From Candidatus Enterosoma merdigallinarum (GTDB lineage: Bacteria > Bacillota_I > Bacilli_A > RFN20 > CAG-288), in the NCBI GenBank assembly GCA_018714385.1, contig DVNL01000007.1:1-64000 (forward strand): a stretch of DNA of 64,000 bases, read 5' to 3'. Position numbers and translations under genes: made by a program. This document shows, piece by piece, positions 28,333-37,818 of this stretch. The notes beneath the pieces were generated by a model. It was given only the letters and a program-made list of their open reading frames with translations. It had not been told where the DNA came from and made no database searches. Numbering within the stretch: the first letter of the stretch is position 1; every line of letters starts with the position of its first letter.

Positions 28333-31300
28333 ATGAACAATACCAAGGAAAAGGTCTCCCTTAGACAATGGCTCGTCTTCATTTTCGTCGGCCTTGCCGG
28401 ACAATTCGCCTGGTCGATAGAGAATATGTATCTCAATTCCTATCTTTACTATTTGAACATGAACGCACAAGCCGGGCAGGGCTTCAACTCCTCTCTCATG
28501 GTCGCCTTGACGACAGCCCTTAGCGCCATCACGGCGACAGTGACGACCATCTTCATGGGATCGTTGACGGACAAGGTGCGGAAGAGAAAGATTTTTATCT
28601 CGCTCGGATACATCCTTTGGGGCATCGCGACGGCTTCCTTTGGCTTGCTCGATGTCGGAAACGCTCAAAGCATCGTTCCCATCAGCATGGCGGCGAGCAC
28701 GGCGGCCATCCTTGTCATCGTCATCGACTGCGTGATGACTTTCCTGGGATCGACGGCCAACGATGCAGCGTTCAATTCCTACGTCACGAAGAACGTCCGG
28801 GACGAAAACCGCGGAAAGGTCGAAGGCGTCCTTTCGATCCTTCCTCTTGTGGCAATGCTGATCATTTTCGTTGCCCTGAACGGTCTGACTGCCAATGGGC
28901 AATGGGATCTGTTTTTCTATGTCGTCGGTGCCATCGTCATTCTCGTCGGCATCGTCTCCTTCTTCCTCATCCCGAAGGAAAAGCCGGAAAAGCCGAGCGA
29001 CGAGAAGTTTCTTCCGATTCTCGCGGAAGGCTTCCGTCCTTCCACCGTCAAGGCGAACAAGAGTCTCTATCTGGTGCTTCTTTGCTATTTCGTCTATGGT
29101 GTCGCCATCCAGGTCTTTTTCCCCTATCTTATGGTCTATGTCGAAAGGACCGTCTCCGTCCCGAATTCCGGCTCGTCCTTCCTGACGCCTTTTGCCATCG
29201 TCATGGCTGTCGCCTTGCTCCTTGGATCGGCTGGAAGCGTCCTCATCGGCTTTCTTTCTGATAAGAAGGGAAAGATCAAAATGATCCTTCCGACCTGTGC
29301 CATCCTCGGCTTGGGCCTTCTGATGCTATTCTTTGCTCCGGACATCCCCTCCGATACGGGACGCTATGCCTATACGGCAATCGCCGGTCTCGTCATGATC
29401 CTTGGCTATGTCGCCGTGCCGACGATCCTCAACTCCTTGGTGCGAGACTACATTCCGAAAGGGAAAGAGGGCTCCTTCATGGGCGTCCGCATGCTCTTTG
29501 TCGTCGCTCTCCCCATGTGCATCGGCCCCTTTATCGGCGATGCCTTGAACCAGGCCACAGGACAGACTTACATCAACGAGTACGACATCGTTTCCGCGTT
29601 GCCGTCGAAGTTCGGCTATATCGCAGGGTTGGTTTTGCTCCTTCTCATCGTCGTCCCTTATTTCTTCCTTGCTCGTTCGACGCGATATGAAAAGAACAAT
29701 GGCTATCTTGTCGCTAGCCTTCTCAAGAATGGTGAGGAACTTCCTGCGATAAAGCGTGGGAAGAAACATCCGCGTCCATCCTTCAGAAGAAAGTCGTTTG
29801 TTTCCCTTGAAGGGGAGTGGGATTATTGCATCACAAAGGACGACGCGCTTCCGGAAGCATATGACGGAAAGATTCAGGTTCCCTTTGCCATCGAGTCCCC
29901 TCTCAGTGGGGTCAATCATCTTCTCTTGCCGGAAGAGAGGCTATTCTATCGCCGGAAAATCGTGCTCGATTCCGCCTTCTATCAAGAACACGTCTTCCTC
30001 TGTTTCGAGGGTGTCGATCAGTTTGCCGATGTCTTTGTCGACGGGAAGCACGTCTGTTCCCACGAAGGCGGTTATACGCGTTTCCGAGTCGACGTCCGTC
30101 CCTATCTCTCCTCGCCCTCCTTCGAGCTTGTCGTCCGAGTGCGGGATCGGACCGATTCGTCCTACTTGATGACGGGCAAGCAGCGGTTGACGCCGAACGG
30201 ATGGTTCTATTCTTCCTCAAGCGGAATCGTCAAGAGCGTGTATCTTGAATCCGCCGGAAAGGCGGCGATAGATGGTCTCGTTCTTGTCCCCGACTTTGAG
30301 AACAAATGCGTCCACGTCACCGTCCGATCGGAAGTCGAAGGCTCCTGGATGGTGGAAGTCGGCGAGGAGTCCGTCGAGGTCCAAACCGGAAAGACGGTCG
30401 CCGTCCCTCTGATCCCTTTCCGCCCGTGGTCTATCGAGGATCCCTACCTCTATGATGTTCATGTCTTCGGGCAGGACGACGAAGTCTTTTCTTATTTCGG
30501 GGTCCGTGCCATCGAGGTCGGCGGCGGCAAGGACGGCAAGAGGCATATCTATCTCAACGGGAGAAAGATTTTCCTCAACGGGCTTCTCGACCAGGGCTAT
30601 TATCAGGGCGGCGGATTGACCGCTCCCGACGAATCGCTTTTCTTGAAGGATATCCAGAACGCCAAGGCTCTCGGTTTCAACTGCCTTCGCATGCACGTGA
30701 AGGTCGAAGAGGACCGATTCTATTATCTCGCCGCCAAAGAAGGGATCTTTTTGATCCAGGACATTCCAAACGGCGGAGAACACATCCCCTTCTTCAACGT
30801 CGTCTACCCCCGTGCGAGCGTCTTCCTGTTCAATCGTCCCTTCTATCTGACGAGGAAAGGATACGGAAGAAGGAACGCCGAGGGCTGCAAGAAGTTCATC
30901 GACGAGAGCTTTGCCATCCTCAAGGACCTTGCCTTCAATCCCGCGATCGTCGTGGTGACGATATTCAACGAGGCGTGGGGTCAGTTCGATCCCGAGAAGC
31001 TCTATTCGATTCTCAAGAGGGAGTATCCACAGTTCCTCTTCGATACGGCTTCGGGATGGCTGGACACGCCGAAATCCGATCTCTTCTCCATCCACAGCTA
31101 TACGGTTCCCCATTTGCGGCGGAAGAGAGGGGAAAGGCCCTATGTCCTGACGGAGATAGGGGGAGCCTCTTTGAAAGTGGCCGGCCACTATCTCTATCCC
31201 AAAGTCTACGGACATCATGTCTGTCGCTCCGAGGAGGCCTTCCAGAAACGGTATCGGAAACTCTACGAAGGCTTCTATCGGCAAATCGAGGACGGGTCCC

Positions 31301-31443
31301 TCAACGGACTTGTCTATACGCAGCTCAACGATTGCGAGACGGAGGCTAACGGCATCTACACCCTGGACAGAGCCGTCCTCAAGCTTCCTTGCGAGATGGT
31401 CAAGACCATCAACGGCACCATCGCCCGCCTCGCAAAAGAATGA
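28333..31443 (+). CDS. Sugar transporter (MFS/GPH-like) fused to a GH2 beta-galactosidase-like domain
   Basis: About 12 hydrophobic helices with GSLTDKVRKRKIFISLG and GFLSDKKGKIKMILP loops (residues 1-455), then a GH2 module from RPSFRRKSFVSLEGEWDY with IFNEAWGQ (acid/base) and VLTEIGG (nucleophile). One uninterrupted frame. Confidence 0.88.
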   Translation: MNNTKEKVSLRQWLVFIFVGLAGQFAWSIENMYLNSYLYYLNMNAQAGQGFNSSLMVALTTALSAITATVTTIFMGSLTDKVRKRKIFISLGYILWGIATASFGLLDVGNAQSIVPISMAASTAAILVIVIDCVMTFLGSTANDAAFNSYVTKNVRDENRGKVEGVLSILPLVAMLIIFVALNGLTANGQWDLFFYVVGAIVILVGIVSFFLIPKEKPEKPSDEKFLPILAEGFRPSTVKANKSLYLVLLCYFVYGVAIQVFFPYLMVYVERTVSVPNSGSSFLTPFAIVMAVALLLGSAGSVLIGFLSDKKGKIKMILPTCAILGLGLLMLFFAPDIPSDTGRYAYTAIAGLVMILGYVAVPTILNSLVRDYIPKGKEGSFMGVRMLFVVALPMCIGPFIGDALNQATGQTYINEYDIVSALPSKFGYIAGLVLLLLIVVPYFFLARSTRYEKNNGYLVASLLKNGEELPAIKRGKKHPRPSFRRKSFVSLEGEWDYCITKDDALPEAYDGKIQVPFAIESPLSGVNHLLLPEERLFYRRKIVLDSAFYQEHVFLCFEGVDQFADVFVDGKHVCSHEGGYTRFRVDVRPYLSSPSFELVVRVRDRTDSSYLMTGKQRLTPNGWFYSSSSGIVKSVYLESAGKAAIDGLVLVPDFENKCVHVTVRSEVEGSWMVEVGEESVEVQTGKTVAVPLIPFRPWSIEDPYLYDVHVFGQDDEVFSYFGVRAIEVGGGKDGKRHIYLNGRKIFLNGLLDQGYYQGGGLTAPDESLFLKDIQNAKALGFNCLRMHVKVEEDRFYYLAAKEGIFLIQDIPNGGEHIPFFNVVYPRASVFLFNRPFYLTRKGYGRRNAEGCKKFIDESFAILKDLAFNPAIVVVTIFNEAWGQFDPEKLYSILKREYPQFLFDTASGWLDTPKSDLFSIHSYTVPHLRRKRGERPYVLTEIGGASLKVAGHYLYPKVYGHHVCRSEEAFQKRYRKLYEGFYRQIEDGSLNGLVYTQLNDCETEANGIYTLDRAVLKLPCEMVKTINGTIARLAKE

Positions 31444-31519
31444 CGACCATCGCCTCCTTGGCTTTATAGGCCAACATTCGATCACGACACCTATGGCATG
31501 CCGGTTTCCGCAAGCCGGG

Positions 31520-31984
31520 CTAGGCGACCATATCGAGGACCTTCATGAGGTCCTCTTTTTCCATCTCGGGAAGCTCGTCCTTTCCGACCATGTGGAAATG
31601 CTCGTAGGTGAAGGAGGGAGAGACCATGCAACCGACGAGGGTGTAGGTCTTGCCATGGATGCGGGAGCCGAAGATGGTGCCTTTCTTGACCAGGTGTTGG
31701 AAGACCCCGGAGTCTCTTCCGATGGCCGTCACCGTCAGCTTGCCCTGGCTATCGATCTCATAGATCTGGCAATCTTCGCCGTCCTGGTAATACCAAAGCT
31801 CGTCCTCTTTCAGGATGTGGAGATGGGAAATGTCCCCTTCCCCGAGCAGGAAGAGGATGGAGGAATAGAGACGCTGTTCTTGGTAGGGGACATCCGAAAG
31901 GAAGGTCTCCTTGAAGTAGCCGCCTTCCGGATGAGGAATCAGACCAAGCTTCTTCACGAACGCCGTTTTATCCATTGTCGACAT
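31520..31984 (-). CDS. Cupin domain protein (DUF985 type)
   Basis: LIPHPEGGYFKETF, SSILFLLGEGDISHLHILKEDELWYYQDG, GCMVSPSFTYEHF. Confidence 0.85.
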   Translation of the reverse strand: MSTMDKTAFVKKLGLIPHPEGGYFKETFLSDVPYQEQRLYSSILFLLGEGDISHLHILKEDELWYYQDGEDCQIYEIDSQGKLTVTAIGRDSGVFQHLVKKGTIFGSRIHGKTYTLVGCMVSPSFTYEHFHMVGKDELPEMEKEDLMKVLDMVA

Positions 31985-32086
31985 CCTCCGGTTTGTTCTA
32001 GTCTAGCATAGGGGAAGACGGCTCTCTTTGCCTTTTCAGAGATAGCCATAGTCGGCATCAAGGAAAAACAAAAACGATTCTTTATG

Positions 32087-32881
32087 TCAACAATAAATTT
32101 TTATTGTCGTAGCAATACGGTTTTTTCTTGTTTCCTTTTCATCTCCGATATAAATGAATTTGCCTTTTCCTCTCACGGAAATGCGTTGGCCGGCCTTTAC
32201 TCGATAGCTGTTGTCCTTGATCGTCCTTCCATCGACGAAGACTTCTTCCTTGCCGATTTTCTCCTGGCTGTCCCTTCTGGAGAGGTCGAAGGCTTCCTTG
32301 ATGATGGCATCGATCCGGTTGTGGGCAAGGGTAATCCTTTTCTCTTGGAAACGAAAGACGAAGGGACAGGAACCGGGAGGAAGAAGAGAAGCCGATATCG
32401 GCGTGTGCTTGACACGGACTAGGCTTTCCTTGACATCCTCCGCGATCGGTTTCGCAAGGAAGAGATAGCCTAGGGTCCCGTCGGTCAGGATGTCGCCAAA
32501 TTCCTTTCTCTCGTAGCCGAGGTTCATCAGGGCGCCGAGATAATCGCGGTGCGTGAGCCTGTCTGCGTATTTGATGCTTTTCGGCGTCAGCAGAAGGCAG
32601 GCAATCGCTTCTTTTTCGATCTCCGCCTTCCTTGCGCTATCGAGCGGTTCGGGAGAGAAGAGCAGAATCTTTCTGTCGCTTTCCTCGTGACCGCCGAGAA
32701 AGGCGAAGAAGGAGCCGCGGCATTTGCCGGTTTCTGCTTCGATTCCTTCCTTCTTCAGCCAATCGAAAAAGACGTTCTGCTCCGAGAGGGAGAGAAAGCC
32801 GGTCATCGTTTCGTGGCCTCTTTTGTAGGCCCGGTCGGAAAGCTCGCGGAAACGCGCGATGAGAAGGGAAGTCTCGTCCAT
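32087..32881 (-). CDS. ylmH: RNA-binding protein, YlmH family (S4 domain)
   Basis: FLSLSEQNVFFDWLKKEGIE..GYERKEFGDILTDG... and C-terminal S4-like RIDAIIKEAFDLSRRDSQEKIGKEEVFVDGRTIKDNSYRVKAGQRISVRGKGKF. Confidence 0.82.
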   Translation of the reverse strand: MDETSLLIARFRELSDRAYKRGHETMTGFLSLSEQNVFFDWLKKEGIEAETGKCRGSFFAFLGGHEESDRKILLFSPEPLDSARKAEIEKEAIACLLLTPKSIKYADRLTHRDYLGALMNLGYERKEFGDILTDGTLGYLFLAKPIAEDVKESLVRVKHTPISASLLPPGSCPFVFRFQEKRITLAHNRIDAIIKEAFDLSRRDSQEKIGKEEVFVDGRTIKDNSYRVKAGQRISVRGKGKFIYIGDEKETRKNRIATTIKIYC

Positions 32882-32999
32882 ACACGAAATTATAGCCGAG
32901 GCGAGAGAGGCTTTCATCCTCATCCGGCGATGGCGTTTCTCTGACACGGACCGCTGTGGCTTTGCTATCATCTATTCTGGAAACGGCGGAGGTTTGTCC

Positions 33000-33554
33000 A
33001 TGCGCTTGAAGTCCGCTCTTCGAAAAATGACTTTGTCGGCGATGTTCCTTGCCCTCGGCCTGGTTCTTCCTTTCCTGACGGGACAGATCCCGCAGATCGG
33101 GAGCATGCTCTTGCCGATGCATGTCCCGGTTTTTCTCTGCGGATTGATATGCGGCTTTCCTTACGGGGCTTTGATCGGTTTTGTGATGCCTCTTCTTCGC
33201 TCCGCCCTTTTCTCCGTGCCCGTCTTCTTTCCGACCGCGACAGCAATGGCCTTTGAATTGACGGCCTATGGCTTCTTCTCAGGCCTTTTCTATGGGCTTT
33301 GGCGGAAGCAGGGGCTTCTTGCCGTCTATCTGTCCTTGATCTCCAGCATGCTTCTCGGCCGGGGCATCTGGGGGCTTGTCCAGTATGTCCAGCTTTCCGC
33401 GACAGGGGATGTTTTTACTCTCGAGGCCTTCCTTGCTGGGTCTTTCTTCCAGGCGTTTCCCGGAATCCTTCTGCAGCTTGTCCTCATCCCGGCGATCCTT
33501 CTTGCCCTCGACAAGGCGGGTCTCGTCCGTTTCCGAAGGGAGGAGAAGGCATGA
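33000..33554 (+). CDS. ECF transporter S component
   Basis: MTLSAMFLALGLVLPFLTGQIPQIGSMLLPMHVPVFLCGLICGFPYGALIGFVMPLLRSALF: S-component N-terminal signature. Confidence 0.82.
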   Translation: MRLKSALRKMTLSAMFLALGLVLPFLTGQIPQIGSMLLPMHVPVFLCGLICGFPYGALIGFVMPLLRSALFSVPVFFPTATAMAFELTAYGFFSGLFYGLWRKQGLLAVYLSLISSMLLGRGIWGLVQYVQLSATGDVFTLEAFLAGSFFQAFPGILLQLVLIPAILLALDKAGLVRFRREEKA

Positions 33555-34117
33555 GGGCGGCAGACGTGTTGCTGGATAGGATTCAAGAGAGGCGGGAAGG
33601 AAAAGACGTCTTTCTTGTCGGCATCGATGGCCGCTGCGGCTCGGGAAAGACGACTCTCTGCCGTGAGATTCGAAAAAGAACGGGCTGGAGCGTCATCCCG
33701 ATGGACGACTTCTTCCTTCGTGCGTCGCAAAGAACGTCGGAGAGGCTTTCTCTCCCCGGAGGGAACGTGGATCACGAACGATTCCGAAGCGAGGTTCTTG
33801 AGCCTTTGAAGAGAGGAGGAGACATTTTCTACCGTCCCTATTCCTGTCGGGAGAAAAGGCTTCTCGACCCCTGTTTTGTGCCACGGACTTCCGTCATTCT
33901 CGTCGAAGGATCGTATTGCCTCCACCCCGATCTTTGGGACGGGTATGGCCTTCGTGTCTTCGTCGACGTGCTGCCGGAAGAACAGAGGAGAAGGCTCCTC
34001 TTGAGGAATCCGGAAAAGTTCGAGGATTTCTCTTCCCTGTGGATTCCGCTCGAGGAGAAGTATTTCTCGGCCTTCGACCTGAAGAATCGATGCGACCTTG
34101 TCCTAAAAGTCCCTTGA
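33551..34117 (+). CDS. Uridine kinase-like P-loop protein
   Basis: LVGIDGRCGSGKTTLCREI, VIPMDDFFLRASQR, VILVEGSYCLHPDL. Confidence 0.82.
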   Translation: MRAADVLLDRIQERREGKDVFLVGIDGRCGSGKTTLCREIRKRTGWSVIPMDDFFLRASQRTSERLSLPGGNVDHERFRSEVLEPLKRGGDIFYRPYSCREKRLLDPCFVPRTSVILVEGSYCLHPDLWDGYGLRVFVDVLPEEQRRRLLLRNPEKFEDFSSLWIPLEEKYFSAFDLKNRCDLVLKVP

Positions 34118-34167
34118 AAGAAACGGAACTTCAAAGGGATTTATGGTAATCTAGATAATGAAGTATC

Positions 34168-36165
34168 GTGGGGGCAAAAGGAATGAAGAAGGAAAATGTC
34201 GAATATCTCATTCTCGTCGGTCTTTTCCCCGTCTATCTCGCTTTGATGTCGCTATCCCTCCTCTCCGGATCCGCTTTTTTGATGTTCATTCTCATCGGTG
34301 TCAGCGGCGGCTATCTCTTCGTCGTCCTCGTCGCGAACCTGGTCTTTCTCTTCCTTCGCCGCGATCGGTACGAGGAATCGAAAGCCGTTCTGGACAAGTT
34401 CCGCCAAACGGAAAAGGGAGAGGGGCCGAAGCCGAAGCTGTTGCTGAGGAAGCCTTTCCTGTTTCTCGTCTTTTCCTATCTTTACATCCTTCTCCTTCTT
34501 TTGAGCCTCTTCTTCCTCGGCTTTGCGACGATGTTCTTTTTGAGGACGAACGTCTGCTACGTCATCCCTGCTCTTGTCCTTTCCCTTCTTCTTTCCACCT
34601 TGACGACGACAATCATCGGCCTTTTCCTTCCGGAGAGAAGGCGTTCCGTCACAATGGACTCCGACAGCCAGGTCCATAGGCTGTTCCATGCGCTTTTCCC
34701 GAAGAAAAAAGTCCGTGTCATCGTCGACAGGGGAAATGGCTTTTCGATCGCCAGGACGCCCGCCTGGACCACTCTGCGTCTTGGCGTCAACCTTCTTCTT
34801 TTCCTCGATCCCGAGGAATTGGACGGCCTTCTTCGCTATGAGACGTCTGTCTATCGCGATCCGCTCTTGAAGAAGGGGCATCGACTCTCCAGAAGGATCG
34901 AGACGATGGAACGGTTGACCGAGAGGATGACGTTTTTGAACTTCCTGAACGTCCTCTTCTTCCGCTTCCTTCTCTTCGTCAAGAAAAAGACGTGCGTGGA
35001 TTTCCTCGACGTCAAGGACAGGATGGAAGAGCGTCTTCGCGATGACATTCTCCTTTCCGAAGGCCGGGAAAAGGCGTATCTTTTTGCCCTCGGAAAGAGG
35101 ATGAGTCTCGATATCTTTGATGGCCTGGAACTCCCGAATCCTTTCTATAAAGCATGGGAAGACTATCCTGAGGACAGCTTTATTAGGACATTTGGACAAA
35201 AATACGAATACATTCAAAAGAACGAAGATAGATTTAAAAATTATCTGAACAATTCTCCAATATTCAAAAAGAAGATGGAGCATTATTCCATCGCCGAAAT
35301 CGATCTTCGAAAGAAAGACACCACGGGCGAATACTATCGCCAGGCCAAGAGTGTTGCGATGAAGCTTGGGAGAAAGCACCTCAAAAGGTGGAGGGAGGAG
35401 TACGAGATCGCAAGATACCGGAACTATCAGGCTTTCAAGGATATTCTCTCCCTCCGCTTCGAATCGGACGAAAGCCTTGAGATCGCCCTCAGGGGACTGG
35501 TTGCCGAAAAAGACGGCGAGGGCGAAAGAGCCTCTTCGCTCTATGAGGAAGCCTTATTGAAAGATGAGGAGAACGTCTTGGCCCTTTACCATTCCGGTCT
35601 CCTTCTTTTGCGGAAGGACGACGGAAGAGGGGTAGAGAGGGTCAAGAGGGCAAGCGACATCGATGCCAACTATCTCGAGTCCGGACTTCTTGCCATCGAT
35701 GCCTTCTATCGGCGAAACGGCCTTCTGGAGGAGAAAGACTGGACGGACGACTGCAATATCCGACTTATCGAACAGAGGCTGGATGAGAAAGAGAAGGCAG
35801 AGCTGACATCCAATAGTCTCATGCGTGAAGACGGCCTTTCAAAGGAAGGTATCGAAAGGATCGTCTCCTTGGCCGTGCAGCTTCCTTGCGTGGAAAGAAT
35901 CAAGATGGTCGAGCAAGAGACCCGGGAGGGGGTCGTCAAGCATCATGTCGGTTTGCTTTTCCGGGAAAAGACTTCCTGGCAGGAGAGATATCGCGCCTTC
36001 CTCGCCTTCTATGTTCTTCTGGACGACTTCCGTCTCGGTCAGGAACCGATCCGCTTTTTCCTGACTCCCTTGACGGGAGAAAAGAAATACGATGTCTATT
36101 CCTCTTTCCTCAACGGAAAGCACTCGAAGGTCGTCTATGAGACGGAGGACAGGAAAAATGGTTGA
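34168..36165 (+). CDS. Membrane protein with degenerate M48-peptidase-like core
   Basis: N-terminal TM pairs and LFLDPEELDGLLRYETSVYRD at the position where M48 peptidases have LxxxELxAVLAHELGH; TPR-like helices downstream. Start could also be 34183. Confidence 0.6.
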   Translation: MGAKGMKKENVEYLILVGLFPVYLALMSLSLLSGSAFLMFILIGVSGGYLFVVLVANLVFLFLRRDRYEESKAVLDKFRQTEKGEGPKPKLLLRKPFLFLVFSYLYILLLLLSLFFLGFATMFFLRTNVCYVIPALVLSLLLSTLTTTIIGLFLPERRRSVTMDSDSQVHRLFHALFPKKKVRVIVDRGNGFSIARTPAWTTLRLGVNLLLFLDPEELDGLLRYETSVYRDPLLKKGHRLSRRIETMERLTERMTFLNFLNVLFFRFLLFVKKKTCVDFLDVKDRMEERLRDDILLSEGREKAYLFALGKRMSLDIFDGLELPNPFYKAWEDYPEDSFIRTFGQKYEYIQKNEDRFKNYLNNSPIFKKKMEHYSIAEIDLRKKDTTGEYYRQAKSVAMKLGRKHLKRWREEYEIARYRNYQAFKDILSLRFESDESLEIALRGLVAEKDGEGERASSLYEEALLKDEENVLALYHSGLLLLRKDDGRGVERVKRASDIDANYLESGLLAIDAFYRRNGLLEEKDWTDDCNIRLIEQRLDEKEKAELTSNSLMREDGLSKEGIERIVSLAVQLPCVERIKMVEQETREGVVKHHVGLLFREKTSWQERYRAFLAFYVLLDDFRLGQEPIRFFLTPLTGEKKYDVYSSFLNGKHSKVVYETEDRKNG

Positions 36166-36871
36166 GATCGCACGCAGGTCGCCCCGCTCCAAAGACATGC
36201 TCATTCTCTCCGTCCTTCTCAAGTCCGTGATCCTTCTTTTCTCCTTGGGCGCCTTCATCGTCACCGTGGTCGAGGCCATCGAGGATCGTTCGGCCCTCAT
36301 CTTCTCCTATTTCACCATCATTTCCAACTTCTTCATCCTTGTCACGACGATCGTCTTTCTCGTCGCGGACATCGGACGTTATTTCGACAAGGCGTGGTAT
36401 GGCGGGCGCCTTGTGTTCATGCTTCGTTTCTTCGCCATTATCGCCATCACGATGACGGGCCTTCTTTTCGACTTCGTCCTCGTTCCGGTCGGCGGCATCG
36501 AACTCCTGAATTCCTTCACGTCCGTGAGTTTCCACGTCGTGATCCCCTTCCTTTCGATGGCGGACTTCATTTTGACCAATACCGTCTATAAAATCCGCAT
36601 CGCGGACATCTTCCTCTCCCTTGTCTACCCCATTGTCTATCTTGGCATGATCATGGCCATGTCCTATTCCGGCGTCCGTTGGGATGGCGGGACGACAGCG
36701 GCGCCATACCCCTTCTTGGACTATCTGGCCAACACGTGGTTTGGAAAAGGCGACTATATCGGTGTCTTCTATTGGATCTGGATCCTCCTTGCCGTCTTCC
36801 TTCTTCTGGGATTCCTCTACCGTTTTCTGCAATACATTGCAAAAAGAAGGCATTTCCATCTTTTCCGATAG
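36158..36871 (+). CDS. Pr6Pr-family-like membrane protein
   Basis: YFTIISNFFILVT...VSFHVVIPFLSMADF...YPIVYLGMIMAMSYSG; six hydrophobic helices. Confidence 0.7.
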   Translation: MVEIARRSPRSKDMLILSVLLKSVILLFSLGAFIVTVVEAIEDRSALIFSYFTIISNFFILVTTIVFLVADIGRYFDKAWYGGRLVFMLRFFAIIAITMTGLLFDFVLVPVGGIELLNSFTSVSFHVVIPFLSMADFILTNTVYKIRIADIFLSLVYPIVYLGMIMAMSYSGVRWDGGTTAAPYPFLDYLANTWFGKGDYIGVFYWIWILLAVFLLLGFLYRFLQYIAKRRHFHLFR

Positions 36872-36963
36872 AGAACAAGAAAAAGGCGATTGTCCTCATA
36901 GGGTCGGATATTCTTTGGCTTTAAAGTGCAAAGGAAAGAAATCTCGATCGGGCAGTTCTATGA

Positions 36964-36995
36964 AAAAGGGCCAAGCCGATCGATGGACTTGGCCC
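36964..36995 (-). terminator. Rho-independent terminator (strongest on minus strand)
   Basis: GGGCCAAG...CTTGGCCC; reverse strand continues TTTTT. Confidence 0.7.
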
Positions 36996-37066
36996 TCTCT
37001 TTATAAGACGCCTTTCGGCCCATGGAACGTCCCGGCCGGAAAAGGTTTCAAAAGCCTTTCAGCAGG

Positions 37067-37486
37067 TCAATCTTCGTGGCAGCAGTCGTCCCCCTCGTGG
37101 CATCCGCAATGGCAGTGGCAGCCTTCCTCTTCGTGATGGTGGTGGCAGCAGTGCCCGCCGAGGAGATGCTCGAGCGGAACCTTGGGGAGAGAACCGTCGA
37201 GGTATTCGTAGACGGCCTCGTTGACGTCTCCCATGAGGGCGGGATAGAGATCGACCTTTCTCTCGAGAAGGCCGTCGATTGCCGGTTTTCCGAGATTGCC
37301 GCAGATGAGAACTCCGGCCTTCTTCTCGGAAAGAAGGGCGAGCATGTATTCGTGTCCTTGCCCGGTGCACGGGACGATCTCGTCCTTGAGGATCTTGCCG
37401 TCTTCAATCTCGAAGAAGTGGATCGTCTTTGCCTTGCCGAGGTGCTCGGCGATTTCGCCTTCTTCTTCCGGTATCGCTATGATCAT
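37067..37486 (-). CDS. NifX/NifB-type (dinitrogenase iron-molybdenum cofactor-like) protein with Cys/His-rich tail
   Basis: MIIAIPEEEGEIAEHLGKAKTIHFFEIEDGKI...GVLICGNLGKPAIDGLLE and tail GGHCCHHHHEEEGCHCHCGCHEGDDCCHED; SD GGAAAGGAG upstream. Confidence 0.82.
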   Translation of the reverse strand: MIIAIPEEEGEIAEHLGKAKTIHFFEIEDGKILKDEIVPCTGQGHEYMLALLSEKKAGVLICGNLGKPAIDGLLERKVDLYPALMGDVNEAVYEYLDGSLPKVPLEHLLGGHCCHHHHEEEGCHCHCGCHEGDDCCHED

Positions 37487-37551
37487 GTTCTTTCTCCTTT
37501 CCGGTGTTCTTTCAGTATCCGCGATGGTCATCCCGATTGCAATCGTTTTGC

Positions 37552-37749
37552 TTAGACGTCCTTTTTCAGAAGGAGTTGATGTGGCGTCTTGGAAAGAAGG
37601 AGGAGAAGAGGAACGAGGACGGCGCCGATCTCGACGATCCTCTCCTTGGCCGGGCTTAAACCGGTGGTTTCGAAATCCAGGGCGATGAAGCGCCGGAAGG
37701 CCTCGTCGGGAGTCTCCTTGACGATGCGAATATATTGGATTCTTTCCAC
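37552..37749 (-). pseudogene. Truncated DnaQ-like 3'-5' exonuclease (Exo I motif only)
   Basis: RRFIALDFETTGLSPAKERIVEIGAV then an unrelated tail and stop after 65 aa. Confidence 0.6.
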
Positions 37750-37818
37750 CTTGAGTCCTCCGGTATTTTGAAACTACGATATCATAGCCGAGGCGAGAGG
37801 TGAAGATTCCATATGCGG

